Assembly (NCBI GenBank): GCA_035634255.1
Contig: DASQDI010000163.1
Coordinates: 1-63,308, forward strand
DNA: 63,308 nt
Direction: 5' to 3'
Source: DATLMR01 sp035634255
Lineage (GTDB): Bacteria > Acidobacteriota > Blastocatellia > UBA7656
Below are positions 52,844-61,757 of the stretch, in pieces (positions within the stretch are counted from its first letter, which is position 1; each line of letters opens with the position of its first letter). Made by a program: the position numbers and the translations under genes. The notes beneath the pieces are model-generated. The model was not told where the DNA came from and searched no databases. It saw only the letters and a list, made by a program, of their open reading frames with translations.

Positions 52844-53377
52844 TCACTCGAACGTCGCGAGCTTCGTCATAAGCTCCGCGCGCGTCGTCCGGCAGAGGTT
52901 GCCGCCGGTGAAGAACGGGTCTTCGGTCACCTCGCGAACGGCGTACGCGGGGGGCGTGATCATCATCAGGTCCGCGAGGTCTTCCGCCTCCGTCTCGCAC
53001 AGGACCAGCCCCTCAAGCTCGCCCTCGAAGACGTCTATCGAGAAGACCCGGCCGACATGGTGGTGGTAGTAGCGGACCTTCCTGAGCCGGTCGCCTTCGA
53101 GCCCTCCGAGCAGTTCGTGCTCGCCCGGCGACAGCAGGATCCGGCTGATGGTGGTGAGGTAGGGCGAGGCCGACTCGACCTTCTTCGTCAGCTTGATGAG
53201 CCGCCGCCCGGTGTCGGAGTCCGTCAGGAGCCTGAGCCGCAGCCTCGTGTTCCGAAGGTAGTTGTCCTCGAAGGTCTTCGAATAGGGCTCGACGGAGTTC
53301 CTCCACGGGGCCCGCGGCGAAACGAGGAACCTCCTCTCGTACTCGGTCCGCGTGTATTTCGCTTCTTCCGAATTCAT
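52844..53377 (-). CDS. CYTH-domain protein
   Basis: A single CYTH fold of 177 residues with the ExExR-type opening EYERRFLV (12-19), LRLRLL, IKLTKK and the later acidic strand SIDVFEGELEGLVLCETE. CYTH proteins bind triphosphates and metals in a tunnel; members include inorganic triphosphatase, thiamine triphosphatase and class IV adenylate cyclase. Which activity applies here is not readable. Its position inside the polysaccharide cluster may be incidental. Confidence 0.85.
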   Translation of the reverse strand: MNSEEAKYTRTEYERRFLVSPRAPWRNSVEPYSKTFEDNYLRNTRLRLRLLTDSDTGRRLIKLTKKVESASPYLTTISRILLSPGEHELLGGLEGDRLRKVRYYHHHVGRVFSIDVFEGELEGLVLCETEAEDLADLMMITPPAYAVREVTEDPFFTGGNLCRTTRAELMTKLATFE

Positions 53378-53414
53378 CTCTCTGCTCCGACCTCACTCGC
53401 GCCGGTCTATCGCC

Positions 53415-53870
53415 TCACTTCGTTTCCCTGTTTACCGGCTTCAGGGTGTGCGTGGTGTGCTCGGTCACGCTCGGCAAGGGCTCCGGGAGTTCGAGCCTCT
53501 GGGCCTCGTGAAGCTCCCTGGTGGTGAGACCTTTAACCTGGGCCGTCTCGCCCGCCCCTCCGGCCTCTCTCTTAGAGCGCAGCAGCAGGCGGATGAAGAC
53601 GAAGGCGGCCCCGAGGATGATGAGAAAGCTCGCGGACGTGAACACGAAGATCTGGTTCACGTCGAAGTTGGCATCCTTCATCACGGCTATCAGGCCGATG
53701 AGCATCGCCAGGCCCCCGACGCAGACCGCCACGGTGGCCCACACCAGAGAGTCCGGTGATAACTCGGACGCCCGAGCCGCGTCGCGCGCTTTCGCGTTCA
53801 ACTCGGCCCCGCACCGATTGCAGTAACTAAGACTCGGCGATACCGCCGTACCGCAGGACGAACAATACAT
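53415..53870 (-). CDS. Zinc-ribbon membrane protein
   Basis: The N-terminus MYCSSCGTAV...YCNRCGAEL gives a CxxC...CxxC zinc ribbon, followed by two membrane helices (about 43-66 and 78-97) and a hydrophilic tail. I prefer the ATG at 53870 because AGAGG stands 8 bases upstream; a GTG at 53879 overlaps that site. Such small zinc-ribbon membrane proteins have no established function. Confidence 0.75.
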   Translation of the reverse strand: MYCSSCGTAVSPSLSYCNRCGAELNAKARDAARASELSPDSLVWATVAVCVGGLAMLIGLIAVMKDANFDVNQIFVFTSASFLIILGAAFVFIRLLLRSKREAGGAGETAQVKGLTTRELHEAQRLELPEPLPSVTEHTTHTLKPVNRETK

Positions 53871-53941
53871 ACTTTTCACCTCTCTGACGCCGTACGATAC
53901 GTCGGGTCGCCGGGTTTAGCAATACCACCGGCGGCCGGTGA

Positions 53942-54535
53942 CTAACGCGACCTTCTCTTCGGGCTTTGCGCGGAGTATTTCGACGCGATCTTTCTCACCG
54001 TGGATGAGTTTCTCATGGTCGCCTGCATCCCGAGCGTCTTTGCGAGCGTCGCCCCCGAAAAATCGGACTCGCTGATCTTCCCGCGGCGCAACCAGTAGGC
54101 TTCGCGCCCGGAGACGTGGAAGTCATCAGACTCCGTGGCGAACGAGAGCAGTCTCCGCTCCGCTTCCTCCGCGGGCCTGCCGGGCAGGAAGGCGACATAC
54201 AACGTGTTGCCGTCCGCGTTCAGCTCCGCGTCGCTGAAAGGCTTGTAATCGGCGACCGCCGCCAGCTCCGGCAGAGTCCTGACGAACGTCGCCACTTCGT
54301 AGCCGAGCGCCGTCTGCAAACGATCCTCTATCTTCTTTTCGAGAGACTTAGTGTTTTTGGAAGGCGAATCGAATATCACGTTGCCGCTGGCGATGAAAGT
54401 CTCGACGTTGGAAAACCCCATAGCCTCGAACAGGGCGCGGAGGCGGTCCATCTTCACGGTGTGGCCTCCGACGTTTATCGCTCTCAGGAATGCAACATAT
54501 TTCGGCATGGTAAAGTTTCCGGCTCCGGCGCTCAC
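53942..54535 (-). CDS. DUF1697 domain protein
   Basis: The family signature KYVAFLRAINVGGHTVKMDR lies near the N-terminus, followed by FIASGNVIFDS. The GTG at 54535 has GGAGGAG 4 bases upstream; an internal ATG at 54508 begins right before the conserved domain but has a weaker site. It starts 10 bases after the epimerase stop and shares its ribosome binding site region, so it is part of the cluster's transcript. The function of DUF1697 is not known. Confidence 0.88.
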   Translation of the reverse strand: MSAGAGNFTMPKYVAFLRAINVGGHTVKMDRLRALFEAMGFSNVETFIASGNVIFDSPSKNTKSLEKKIEDRLQTALGYEVATFVRTLPELAAVADYKPFSDAELNADGNTLYVAFLPGRPAEEAERRLLSFATESDDFHVSGREAYWLRRGKISESDFSGATLAKTLGMQATMRNSSTVRKIASKYSAQSPKRRSR

Positions 54536-54545
54536 GGCACTCCTC

Positions 54546-55508
54546 CTACGATGACCGCTGCGCCTTGAACCACTCGCTGAATTTTTCGATGCCCGCTTCG
54601 ATCCGCGTCGCGGGCCTGTAGCCGAGCAGTCGCCTCGCCTTGCTCACGTCGGCGAAGGTGAGAGGCACGTCTCCGGGCTGGGGCGGCAGGCGGTCGATGG
54701 TGGCGCGCTTGCCGAGCGCGCCTTCCAGCAGCTCGACCAGCCTGCGAAGCTCCACGGTGCTCGACTCGCCCAAGTTGATTATCTCGAAAGGGCTCCCGTC
54801 GTAACGCATGGCCGAGACGACGCCCGAGATTATGTCGTCGATGTAGGTGTAGTCGCGGCGCGAGGTGCCGTCGCCGAACAGGGGGATGGGCTTATCCTGG
54901 GAGATCAGCCGCGCGAATTTATAGATGGCGAGGTCGGGCCTCTGCCGCGCGCCGTAGACGGTGAAGAACCGGAGGCAGACGATCCGCATCCCGTAAAGGT
55001 GGCTGTAGACATGGCAGGCGGCCTCGCCCGCGATCTTCGTCGCCGCGTACGGCGAGATGGGCTGCGAGATCGGGTCGTCTTCGGCGAACGGCGCTTTCGA
55101 GTTGAGCCCGTAGACCGAGCTTGACGAGCCGAAGACGAACCGCGGGACCCGCGACCTGCGCGCGGCTTCCAGAAGCGAGTAAGTCCCGCGCACGTTCGCC
55201 TCCTCGTACCCAATCGGGTCTTCGAGCGAGGGGCGCACGCCCGCCCGCGCCGCCAGGTGGACCACGCAGTCGAAGCCCCGCCGCGAGAACAGGTCGCTCA
55301 CGGCCCGCGCGTCGGTGAGGTCGGCTTCGACCAGCTCGAACTCTTCGCGGCCCGCGTGTTGGGCGATGTTCGCGCGCTTGATCGCGGGGTCGTAAAAATC
55401 GTTGAAATTGTCCAGGACCGTTACGCGCGCGCCCTCTTCTCGGAGCAGGTGATCGACCAGATGGCTGCCGATGAACCCCGCCCCTCCTGTCACGAGAATA
55501 TTTTTCAT
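54546..55508 (-). CDS. NAD-dependent sugar-nucleotide epimerase, UDP-glucuronate 4-epimerase-like
   Basis: An extended short-chain dehydrogenase fold of 320 residues. The NAD site is TGGAGFIGSH (7-16), the active pair is Tyr154 and Lys158 in YAATK, with the SSSSVYG serine strand before it. AARAGVRPSLEDPIGYEEAN is typical of UDP-glucuronate 4-epimerases, and FFTVYGARQRPDLAIYKF supports this. It probably provides UDP-galacturonate or a similar donor for the surface polysaccharide. One base separates it from the methyltransferase gene. Confidence 0.9.
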   Translation of the reverse strand: MKNILVTGGAGFIGSHLVDHLLREEGARVTVLDNFNDFYDPAIKRANIAQHAGREEFELVEADLTDARAVSDLFSRRGFDCVVHLAARAGVRPSLEDPIGYEEANVRGTYSLLEAARRSRVPRFVFGSSSSVYGLNSKAPFAEDDPISQPISPYAATKIAGEAACHVYSHLYGMRIVCLRFFTVYGARQRPDLAIYKFARLISQDKPIPLFGDGTSRRDYTYIDDIISGVVSAMRYDGSPFEIINLGESSTVELRRLVELLEGALGKRATIDRLPPQPGDVPLTFADVSKARRLLGYRPATRIEAGIEKFSEWFKAQRSS

Positions 55509-55509
55509 G

Positions 55510-56394
55510 TCACTTTTTCGCGATGATCCAAAGGTGCCACCCGGCCACCCGCGCCAGCTTCGCCTCCGCCGCGCGCGGCAGGAGGCGGCCCAGCACGGGA
55601 ATCCACCGCTTGTTCAGGAAGTGGACTTCCGAGCGGGCCTCCGTGAACCTGTCGAACATCCGGAGCGCCTCGCGCCGGGTGTAGGCGCGGGCCAGAGGAT
55701 TGCCCGCGCCGTCCGTGTTCTGGTTCAAGAACTCGTCGCGCGAGAGCATGCGCCTGCGGTCGCGCAGGTACGACTGCTGGAGCTCGCGCAGCCGCTTCTC
55801 GTCCTCCCCGGTCAGCCTGTGAACGACCGACGGCCCCCACCTGAACCCGAGCAGGCGCACGCCGGCCCGCCTCAGGGTCATGATGTTCACGTAATAGTTG
55901 TATGAGTTCTTATGGTAGAGCATCACCATGGCCGTGCCGCCCGGCCTGAGCACCCTGTGGACCTCGTTTATCGCGCGCCCGGTGTCGGGGGTGTGGTGGA
56001 GGACCCCGTGCGAGTAGACCAGGTCGAAGCTGGCTTCGGGGAAAGGGAGCGCCTCGGCGTCGGCGGTTCGCAGGGAGCCGTCGAGGCCCTCGTAATCGAA
56101 GCGCCGCCGCACTAGCTCGATTGAGGCCTCGGTCAGATCGACCCCGGTGTAACGCGCGCCCGCGCGCGCGAAGCTGACCGCGTCCGTGCCGAGCCCGCAG
56201 CCGACTTCGAGCACGTCGCGGCCGCGCCACTCCTCGAACCGGGCGACGAGCGGTATGTGCCACTCGGTCTCGTATCGGTGGCGCTCGACCTCCTTGAAGA
56301 ATTCGCGCGAGCCGACCTCCACCCCCGCGAACTTAGCCCCGCACGGGTTCGCCTGCCAGAAGTCATGCACTCGCGTCTTTAAGTCTTCCGCCAA
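55510..56394 (-). CDS. Class I SAM-dependent methyltransferase
   Basis: The SAM-binding motif VLEVGCGLGTDAVSFA begins at residue 61, with GVDLTEAS as the acidic motif II and FDLVYSHGVLHHTPD as motif IV. The C-terminal third is basic and may contact lipid-linked substrate or membrane. It is packed between asnB (7 bases) and the epimerase (1 base), so modification of a sugar or an aglycone in the polysaccharide pathway is likely. Not assignable further. Confidence 0.88.
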   Translation of the reverse strand: MAEDLKTRVHDFWQANPCGAKFAGVEVGSREFFKEVERHRYETEWHIPLVARFEEWRGRDVLEVGCGLGTDAVSFARAGARYTGVDLTEASIELVRRRFDYEGLDGSLRTADAEALPFPEASFDLVYSHGVLHHTPDTGRAINEVHRVLRPGGTAMVMLYHKNSYNYYVNIMTLRRAGVRLLGFRWGPSVVHRLTGEDEKRLRELQQSYLRDRRRMLSRDEFLNQNTDGAGNPLARAYTRREALRMFDRFTEARSEVHFLNKRWIPVLGRLLPRAAEAKLARVAGWHLWIIAKK

Positions 56395-56401
56395 CTGAAA
56401 G

Positions 56402-58309
56402 CTATCCCCTCCCGTCGATGAAGGTACGGTGCCATAGTTCGAGCGTGAGCAGTTGAAATATCTTGAGGCTGTTGTCCTCGCGCCCCGAGAGGTTGTCGTC
56501 GATCAGCCTCCGCACGGGGCCGTAATCGAAATAGCCGCGCCGCTTGATGTTCGACTCGGAGAGCAGGTCTTCGACCATGCCGCGCAGGTCGCGCACGAGC
56601 CACGCGCGGACGGGCGCGCTGAACCCCGCCTTCTTCCTGTGGATGATCTCGCGCGGCAGCCAGCTTTCGGCCGCCCGCTTGAATATGTATTTTCGCGTGA
56701 GCCCCTTCAGCTTCAGGCGCGCCGGTATCTTCGCCGACAGCTCCACGAGCTCGTGGTCGAGCAGCGGGACGCGCACCTCCGTCGAGCTCGCCATGCTCGT
56801 CTTGTCGGTGTAGGCGAGGTTGAGGCAGGGCAGGAAAGTCTTCATGTCGACGTAGAGCATCTGGTTGATGAAGTCCTCGCCCGCCACCCGCTCGAAGTAC
56901 CTCCTGTGCTCGCGGTAGGCGTCGAACCGGCCGGCCTGCTCCGCCATCTCCCCCGAATAGAGCGCGCGCTTTTCGTCCTCGCTGAAGTAGGTGCCGAAGC
57001 CCAGGTACCTCTCGCGCTCCGGTAGCGCGGCCGAGCGCGCGAGTTTTTTGGTGTTTCGGAAGAGCGCGGTGAACCTGCCGGGCCTCGACCCAGGCAGGGC
57101 CGCGACCAGGGGGCGCGAGACGAAAGAAGGGATCAGGTTGTAGGCGTCGGCCACCCGGACCGCGAGGTGTCGCGGGTAGCCCGCGAACACTTCGTCGCCG
57201 CCCATGCCGGAGAGCAGGACCGTGAGCCGCTCGCGCGCCGCGCGGCAGATCAGAAAACTCGTGATGACCGCGGGGTCGGCGACCGGCTCGTCCAGGTGGT
57301 GGACGAGCTTCGGGAGCAGCTCCATCACCGAAGGCTCAAGGAACTCTTCCCTGTAATCCGTCCCGAACCGCTCGCCCATTACGCGCGCGTACTTCACGTC
57401 GTCTTCGAGTATGTCGTACCTGAGGTCGTCGCTTTTGAACCCGAAGGTGTAGGTGGTTACCTGTCGACCCGCCATCTCGGTCATCAGGGCGACTATGGCC
57501 GACGAGTCGAGCCCGCCCGACAGGAACGCGCCCAGAGGCACGTCCGACACCATCTGCGCGCGGACGCTCTCCGACACCTGCGCGCGGACGCGCTCCGCCC
57601 ACTCGTCTTCGGAGAGCGAGTCGTCCTCTTCGAAGTAGAGGTCCCAGTACTGTGAGACTTCCGCGCGGCCGTCGCGGTACACGAGGTAATGGCCCGGCGG
57701 GAGCTTGCTGACCCCCCGGAAGGCCGTGCCGGGGTCGGGCGTCCAGAGGAACGACATGAACTGGTCGAGGGCCGCGAGATCGACCGCGCGCTCGAACCCC
57801 GGAATCGCGAGCAGGGCTTTGACCTCCGAAGCGAAGGCGAAACCCGACGGCGTGTCCGAGTAATAAAGAGGCTTGATGCCGAGGCGGTCGCGCGCGAGGA
57901 AGAGGCTCTCGTCGCGCGCGTCCCAGATGGCGAAGGCGAACATGCCGTTGAAGCGCGCGAGGCAGCCCGCCCCCCACTCTTTGTAAGCGTAGATGATTAC
58001 TTCGGCGTCGCTCTCCGAGCGGAACCCGTGGCCGAGCGCCTCGAGCTCGCGGCGCACCTGCCTGAAGTTATAAATCTCCCCGTTGAAGGTGAGCCATATG
58101 CGCCCCGACTCGTCCGACATAGGCTCGTGGCCCGCGGGCGAGAGGTCGATGATCGAAAGACGCCTGTGCCCCAGGCCCGCGCGCACGCCCGACTCCCCGC
58201 CGGAGACGTACACGCCTTCGTCGTCGGGGCCGCGGTGCGCTATGGGAGCGAGCATGCCCCGGATCAGTTGTTCGTCGGCGCTGCCGACCACTCCGCAAAT
58301 GCCACACAT
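56402..58309 (-). CDS. asnB: Asparagine synthase (glutamine-hydrolysing) family amidotransferase
   Basis: The mature N-terminus is Cys2 (MCGICGVVG), the nucleophile of class II glutamine amidotransferases. The ATP-pyrophosphatase loop SGGLDSSAIVAL is near residue 262. At 635 residues it is of the long type common in polysaccharide clusters, where such enzymes may amidate uronic acids instead of making free asparagine. First gene of the minus-strand cluster. Confidence 0.92.
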   Translation of the reverse strand: MCGICGVVGSADEQLIRGMLAPIAHRGPDDEGVYVSGGESGVRAGLGHRRLSIIDLSPAGHEPMSDESGRIWLTFNGEIYNFRQVRRELEALGHGFRSESDAEVIIYAYKEWGAGCLARFNGMFAFAIWDARDESLFLARDRLGIKPLYYSDTPSGFAFASEVKALLAIPGFERAVDLAALDQFMSFLWTPDPGTAFRGVSKLPPGHYLVYRDGRAEVSQYWDLYFEEDDSLSEDEWAERVRAQVSESVRAQMVSDVPLGAFLSGGLDSSAIVALMTEMAGRQVTTYTFGFKSDDLRYDILEDDVKYARVMGERFGTDYREEFLEPSVMELLPKLVHHLDEPVADPAVITSFLICRAARERLTVLLSGMGGDEVFAGYPRHLAVRVADAYNLIPSFVSRPLVAALPGSRPGRFTALFRNTKKLARSAALPERERYLGFGTYFSEDEKRALYSGEMAEQAGRFDAYREHRRYFERVAGEDFINQMLYVDMKTFLPCLNLAYTDKTSMASSTEVRVPLLDHELVELSAKIPARLKLKGLTRKYIFKRAAESWLPREIIHRKKAGFSAPVRAWLVRDLRGMVEDLLSESNIKRRGYFDYGPVRRLIDDNLSGREDNSLKIFQLLTLELWHRTFIDGRG

Positions 58310-58343
58310 AATATTCGACCGACGGCCGAGGCCGTGATCTCGA

Positions 58344-58372
58344 ATTATAGAGGCCGGAGACGGGGCTATCCA
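58344..58372 (-). promoter_or_regulatory. Candidate sigma-70 promoter of the asnB cluster
   Basis: On the minus strand TGGATA (58372-58367), a 17-base spacer and TATAAT (58349-58344) lie 35 bases before the asnB start. The -10 box is perfect and the -35 matches 4 of 6. Confidence 0.5.
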
Positions 58373-58399
58373 GAGGGAAAATCGGAGTTCAATGCCGAG

Positions 58400-59275
58400 T
58401 CACACGATCAGGTCATACCTGGGGTCGATCTTCTGGCCGCCGAGCAGTATCTCGTGGATGTCGTAAGGGTGAGTGTTCTCACCCGTGAAGATCGGCCTGA
58501 GGACCTGAAACACGTGCAATATCCCCTGCGCGTCGTCCAGGTCCGCGTCAATGATGAATTCCAGAGCGTCCTCTTTCCTGAAGAAGCTGAGCTGAAGGTT
58601 GCCGAACATCTCCCGCGTCTTGAAACTGTCGGCGCGCACGAACCCCGGAGGCGGGGTGTGCAGGGCGTCCGACGCTTCATGGAAGAGGCTCGCCGCGATG
58701 CTGCTCTTGACCTCGTCCCTCAAATCTATCTGCGCGTGCGCGAAGAAACGTTGCGCGCGTATCCGCGTCATCGAGGTGACGTAGGAGAAGACATCGCGGC
58801 CGTTCGGGAATCTCGTCCGCTTCATCTTCGCGTAGATGTTCAGCAGCCCGGCCTTGCGAAGGTCGTCGAGCGCCGCGTAAAGGCCCTCCCCCGCCAGGGT
58901 CTCGTTCCCTTCGATGGACGAGACTTTGAGCACCTGCCGGAGGTCCTCGCCCAGCGAATCAAAAGCCGGGAACTCCGCGCGGATGACCCGGTCGGGCTCG
59001 ACCGGCAACAGTATCGGGTGCCTGACGATCTTGCCCTCGTGCACGCGTATGAACCGGCTGACCGGGCGGTACTTGGTCGCGAAGACCTGAAGCTGGTAGA
59101 TCCCTCCATGAGTGCTGACGAGGTCTTCCACTCGCAGAGAGTTCCTGCCGTTATGACCTGTGGCCTGTTTGGAGTGGCTCAGCTCCTGATGCTTCAGGAA
59201 GACATCGACCTTGTCATTCAATCTCTCTTCTCTGGCGTTGAAAAAGTCGATGACGAGAGTCCCTTTGCCGCTCAT
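58400..59275 (-). CDS. Unknown protein paired with a GMC oxidoreductase
   Basis: I do not recognise the family. The 291-residue product has no signal peptide or membrane helix. The first 100 residues look like a beta-sandwich (TLVIDFFNAREERLNDKVDV, GGIYQLQVFATKYRPVSRFI) of the carboxypeptidase-regulatory or Ig type. The C-terminal part is mixed alpha/beta with FHEASDALHTPPPGFVRADS and FIIDADLDDAQGILHVFQVL. Its ATG lies 18 bases after the GMC gene stop, so the two are cotranscribed. A partner or accessory protein for the oxidoreductase is the simplest guess. Confidence 0.75.
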   Translation of the reverse strand: MSGKGTLVIDFFNAREERLNDKVDVFLKHQELSHSKQATGHNGRNSLRVEDLVSTHGGIYQLQVFATKYRPVSRFIRVHEGKIVRHPILLPVEPDRVIRAEFPAFDSLGEDLRQVLKVSSIEGNETLAGEGLYAALDDLRKAGLLNIYAKMKRTRFPNGRDVFSYVTSMTRIRAQRFFAHAQIDLRDEVKSSIAASLFHEASDALHTPPPGFVRADSFKTREMFGNLQLSFFRKEDALEFIIDADLDDAQGILHVFQVLRPIFTGENTHPYDIHEILLGGQKIDPRYDLIV

Positions 59276-59293
59276 AAATTCTCCTCCGGGCCC

Positions 59294-61060
59294 TTACCCG
59301 ATGTGGTCTACGATGAAGGGGGTGCCGCCCATCTGGCCTATCAAGCCGTCGGCTATTCGCTCCGAGAGCGCCGAGATGGTGAGGAGCGGGTTGACCCCGA
59401 TGGCCATTGGAATGATGGAGCCGTCGCTGATGTAGAGCCCGTCGTGCGTGCCCCCGGCCCGGTCGAACACCTGCCCCCGGTCGTTGACCAGACCGGACGA
59501 CTGATCCTCGCCCAGCGGGCAGCCCCCGAGCGGGTGGGCCGTGATGAGCGTGCGGAAGGGGGTGAACCCCCAGAGCGGATTCTCTATGAAGGTCGCGCCG
59601 AGGGCCTTCGCGTGCTCCAGCAGGAGGTTGTTCTGCCTGGTGAATACCTTCTGCCTGCCCACGTCCGGCCAGCGGATGCGCGAGCGCCCCGCCGAATCGA
59701 GCTCGACCCGCCCGCCCGCGTCGTCGCGCCCCATGACGAGGTAGAGCATCGTGAAGTTGAGCGCGCCTTTCTCAAGCTCGGGGTTGAACGCCCCGACATC
59801 GAGCAGACGCCTGCGGGCCTCGTCAAGGTCGTCGAAGAAATCATCCGGGTCCGTGTCCCTCCCGATGAGCACGGAGAAGGCCGCCCTCGCCGCGTCCACG
59901 TACATGAGGGGGAACGAGAGGTCTTCGACGGTGATCCTCTTGCCGGGCCGCCCGCCCTTCTTATACCTCAGGCGCGCGACGATGCTCGGTCCGGGGAACC
60001 GCGTCTCCCCCGCCGACGGCTGCAACCGCCGCGCGCGGTCGCCAGTCGGGTGAGCGCCCCACCCGAGCACGTCCGAGCGCACGTCGCTGTTGTAGGCCAG
60101 CCCGAAAAAATCTCCGTTGCCGCTGAACCTCGTGCCCAGGGTGTCGGGGAGGCTGAGCCCTTCGAGCCGCGAGCGCAGCATCAGCACGGTCGAGCCGAGC
60201 GAGCCCGCCGCGACGACGACGGCCCGCTTCGCCTTCAGGGTCCCGTTCTCTCTCGGCCCCTGCGCGCTCTCTCTCCGGGTGTAGTGTACGAGGTAGCCTC
60301 CGGCCTGAAGCTTCTCTATGCGCCTGACTTCGACCTGAGTGAATATGTGCGCGCCCCCGTGCTTGGCGAGCGCCAGGTAGTTCGTGTCGAGGGTGTTCTT
60401 GGCCCCGACGTTGCACCCGGTCACGCAGTCCCCGCAGTTGATGCACTTGCGCTGCCGCACGCCCCAGTTGTTCGGCCCCTCGAACTTGAAATTGACGGCG
60501 ATGTCGAGCAGGTCGAATTCGGTCCCCGGCTTGCCGTCGCTGCCGCGCTTGAGCGCCTTGACCTTGCTCAGGTCATTCCCATGAGGGTGACGTTCGGCAA
60601 AGAGCGTCGAGCGCGCCCGCGCGTAGTACTGCCCGAGCTCGCCGGAATCGCTCGCGTTGCGTATGGCCTGAGGCCACCTGTCCTCGTCGAACAGGTCGTC
60701 CTCCGGCTGATACGCGACGTTCGCGTTCACGAGCGAGGTGCCGCCCAGCCCCGACCCCTTGACCACGGCGATGTCGGTCCCGAAGTGGAAATCGTAGAGG
60801 CCGAGCGGGTCGAGGTCGCTGCGTAGTGCGCCCGCCCCGGCTTCGAGATTGTCGGGGAACTGGCCCGGCAGCCATTCCTTCCCCCTCTCAAGGACGCAGA
60901 CCGATGGCTTCGCGCCGGGCCAGTTCGCGGTGGCAAGCCGGGCCGCCGTGATCGCGCCCCCGTACCCGGAGCCGATGACCACAACGTCATACCCGTCAGC
61001 CCTGCGGTGGTCCCAGCTGTTGGCCAGGGGCGTTCTGGTGACGGTGTGCATGTTTTCCAT
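59294..61060 (-). CDS. GMC-family oxidoreductase (cholesterol-oxidase-like) with Cys-rich motif
   Basis: The FAD site is VVVIGSGYGGAITAARLA (from about residue 25) and LIGGCPLGED-type glycine-rich sequence AHPLGGCPLG lies near the C-terminus. Residues 206-216 read CINCGDCVTGC (CxxCxxCxxxC), followed by NVGAKNTLDTNYL. This ferredoxin-like spacing suggests an iron-sulfur cluster and occurs in a cholesterol-oxidase-like subgroup of GMC proteins. At 588 residues it is full length. It lacks a signal peptide. The substrate is an alcohol or sterol-like compound by family only. Confidence 0.9.
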   Translation of the reverse strand: MENMHTVTRTPLANSWDHRRADGYDVVVIGSGYGGAITAARLATANWPGAKPSVCVLERGKEWLPGQFPDNLEAGAGALRSDLDPLGLYDFHFGTDIAVVKGSGLGGTSLVNANVAYQPEDDLFDEDRWPQAIRNASDSGELGQYYARARSTLFAERHPHGNDLSKVKALKRGSDGKPGTEFDLLDIAVNFKFEGPNNWGVRQRKCINCGDCVTGCNVGAKNTLDTNYLALAKHGGAHIFTQVEVRRIEKLQAGGYLVHYTRRESAQGPRENGTLKAKRAVVVAAGSLGSTVLMLRSRLEGLSLPDTLGTRFSGNGDFFGLAYNSDVRSDVLGWGAHPTGDRARRLQPSAGETRFPGPSIVARLRYKKGGRPGKRITVEDLSFPLMYVDAARAAFSVLIGRDTDPDDFFDDLDEARRRLLDVGAFNPELEKGALNFTMLYLVMGRDDAGGRVELDSAGRSRIRWPDVGRQKVFTRQNNLLLEHAKALGATFIENPLWGFTPFRTLITAHPLGGCPLGEDQSSGLVNDRGQVFDRAGGTHDGLYISDGSIIPMAIGVNPLLTISALSERIADGLIGQMGGTPFIVDHIG

Positions 61061-61343
61061 TTATCTGTCCTTCCTTTTGATCGGGTGAGGCCCCTCCAAT
61101 TTAATTAGGACGGAAAAGGCTTCCAGAGCCATTCAAAATATTTGTAATGCGCTCGCTGGCGGGGCAATTCCTGACCGGATGCATCTGAATAGAACGAAGG
61201 CTGGCTGGCACAAGTCGCCTTCGTTCCGGGTGGTAAGGCTCGGGCCGCGCGGAGCGACAGGTCGGCAATCTACCTCAGACCCGCGCCCGCCCCGACTCGC
61301 CACCCGGCGAAGGGACAACTAAAGAGTGGCTCGACGCGCGAGC

Positions 61344-61757
61344 CTATTCGGGCGAATTGCCCGTGTTGGTGCGCTCGGGGTTGTCGATGCCGATCAGCCT
61401 GTTCCATACCTCGTAGTGAACCTCTCTCTTGTTCACGTACCAGTTGTCCGGCCCGGCCTTCATATCCGCGGTCGCGGTGAACTCCTTCGGGTGTTCCTCT
61501 TTCAGGTCGATGTAGGTCGCGCCCTGTAGCAGGCCGCTGCCTTCGGGCAGGATCGGAATCTCCCTGAGCGCCTCGTCCGTGAAGTCGTTGAAGCGCCGGT
61601 GCGCGGGCTTCACGTCGTACGCGGTCCGCGCGGATTTTTCCGGCTGCGCGTCGCCCGCCCCGATGTTCTGCCCTCTCATCGCATTCGGGTTCAGGTCCTT
61701 CTCATACTCTTCCGGGTGCTTGTTCAATGTCTGTGCTTGGGGTTTCTCGCGTGACAT
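61344..61757 (-). CDS. Small hypothetical soluble protein, 137 residues
   Basis: The ATG at 61757 has AAGGAGGG 4 bases upstream; the open frame continues upstream to 62072 but through AT-rich intergenic DNA without ribosome binding site support. The product (MSREKPQAQTLNKHPEEYEK...) is hydrophilic and rich in Asp, Glu, Asn and Pro, with no membrane segment. It contains FNDFTDEALREIPILPEGSG. I recognise no family; the composition suggests a stress- or desiccation-type protein, but this is only a composition argument. Confidence 0.7.
   Translation of the reverse strand: MSREKPQAQTLNKHPEEYEKDLNPNAMRGQNIGAGDAQPEKSARTAYDVKPAHRRFNDFTDEALREIPILPEGSGLLQGATYIDLKEEHPKEFTATADMKAGPDNWYVNKREVHYEVWNRLIGIDNPERTNTGNSPE

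Noticed and set aside
57557..57595. Short direct repeat CTGCGCGCGGACGC in asnB
   Set aside because: It encodes VRAQ twice in a helix and is probably chance in GC-rich coding DNA.
57689..60826. A 1045-codon open frame on the plus strand opposite asnB, the unknown protein and the GMC oxidoreductase
   Set aside because: The product is Arg/Val/Glu-rich with no recognisable domain, and the opposite strand encodes three clear protein families. It is an antisense frame typical of GC-rich codon use.
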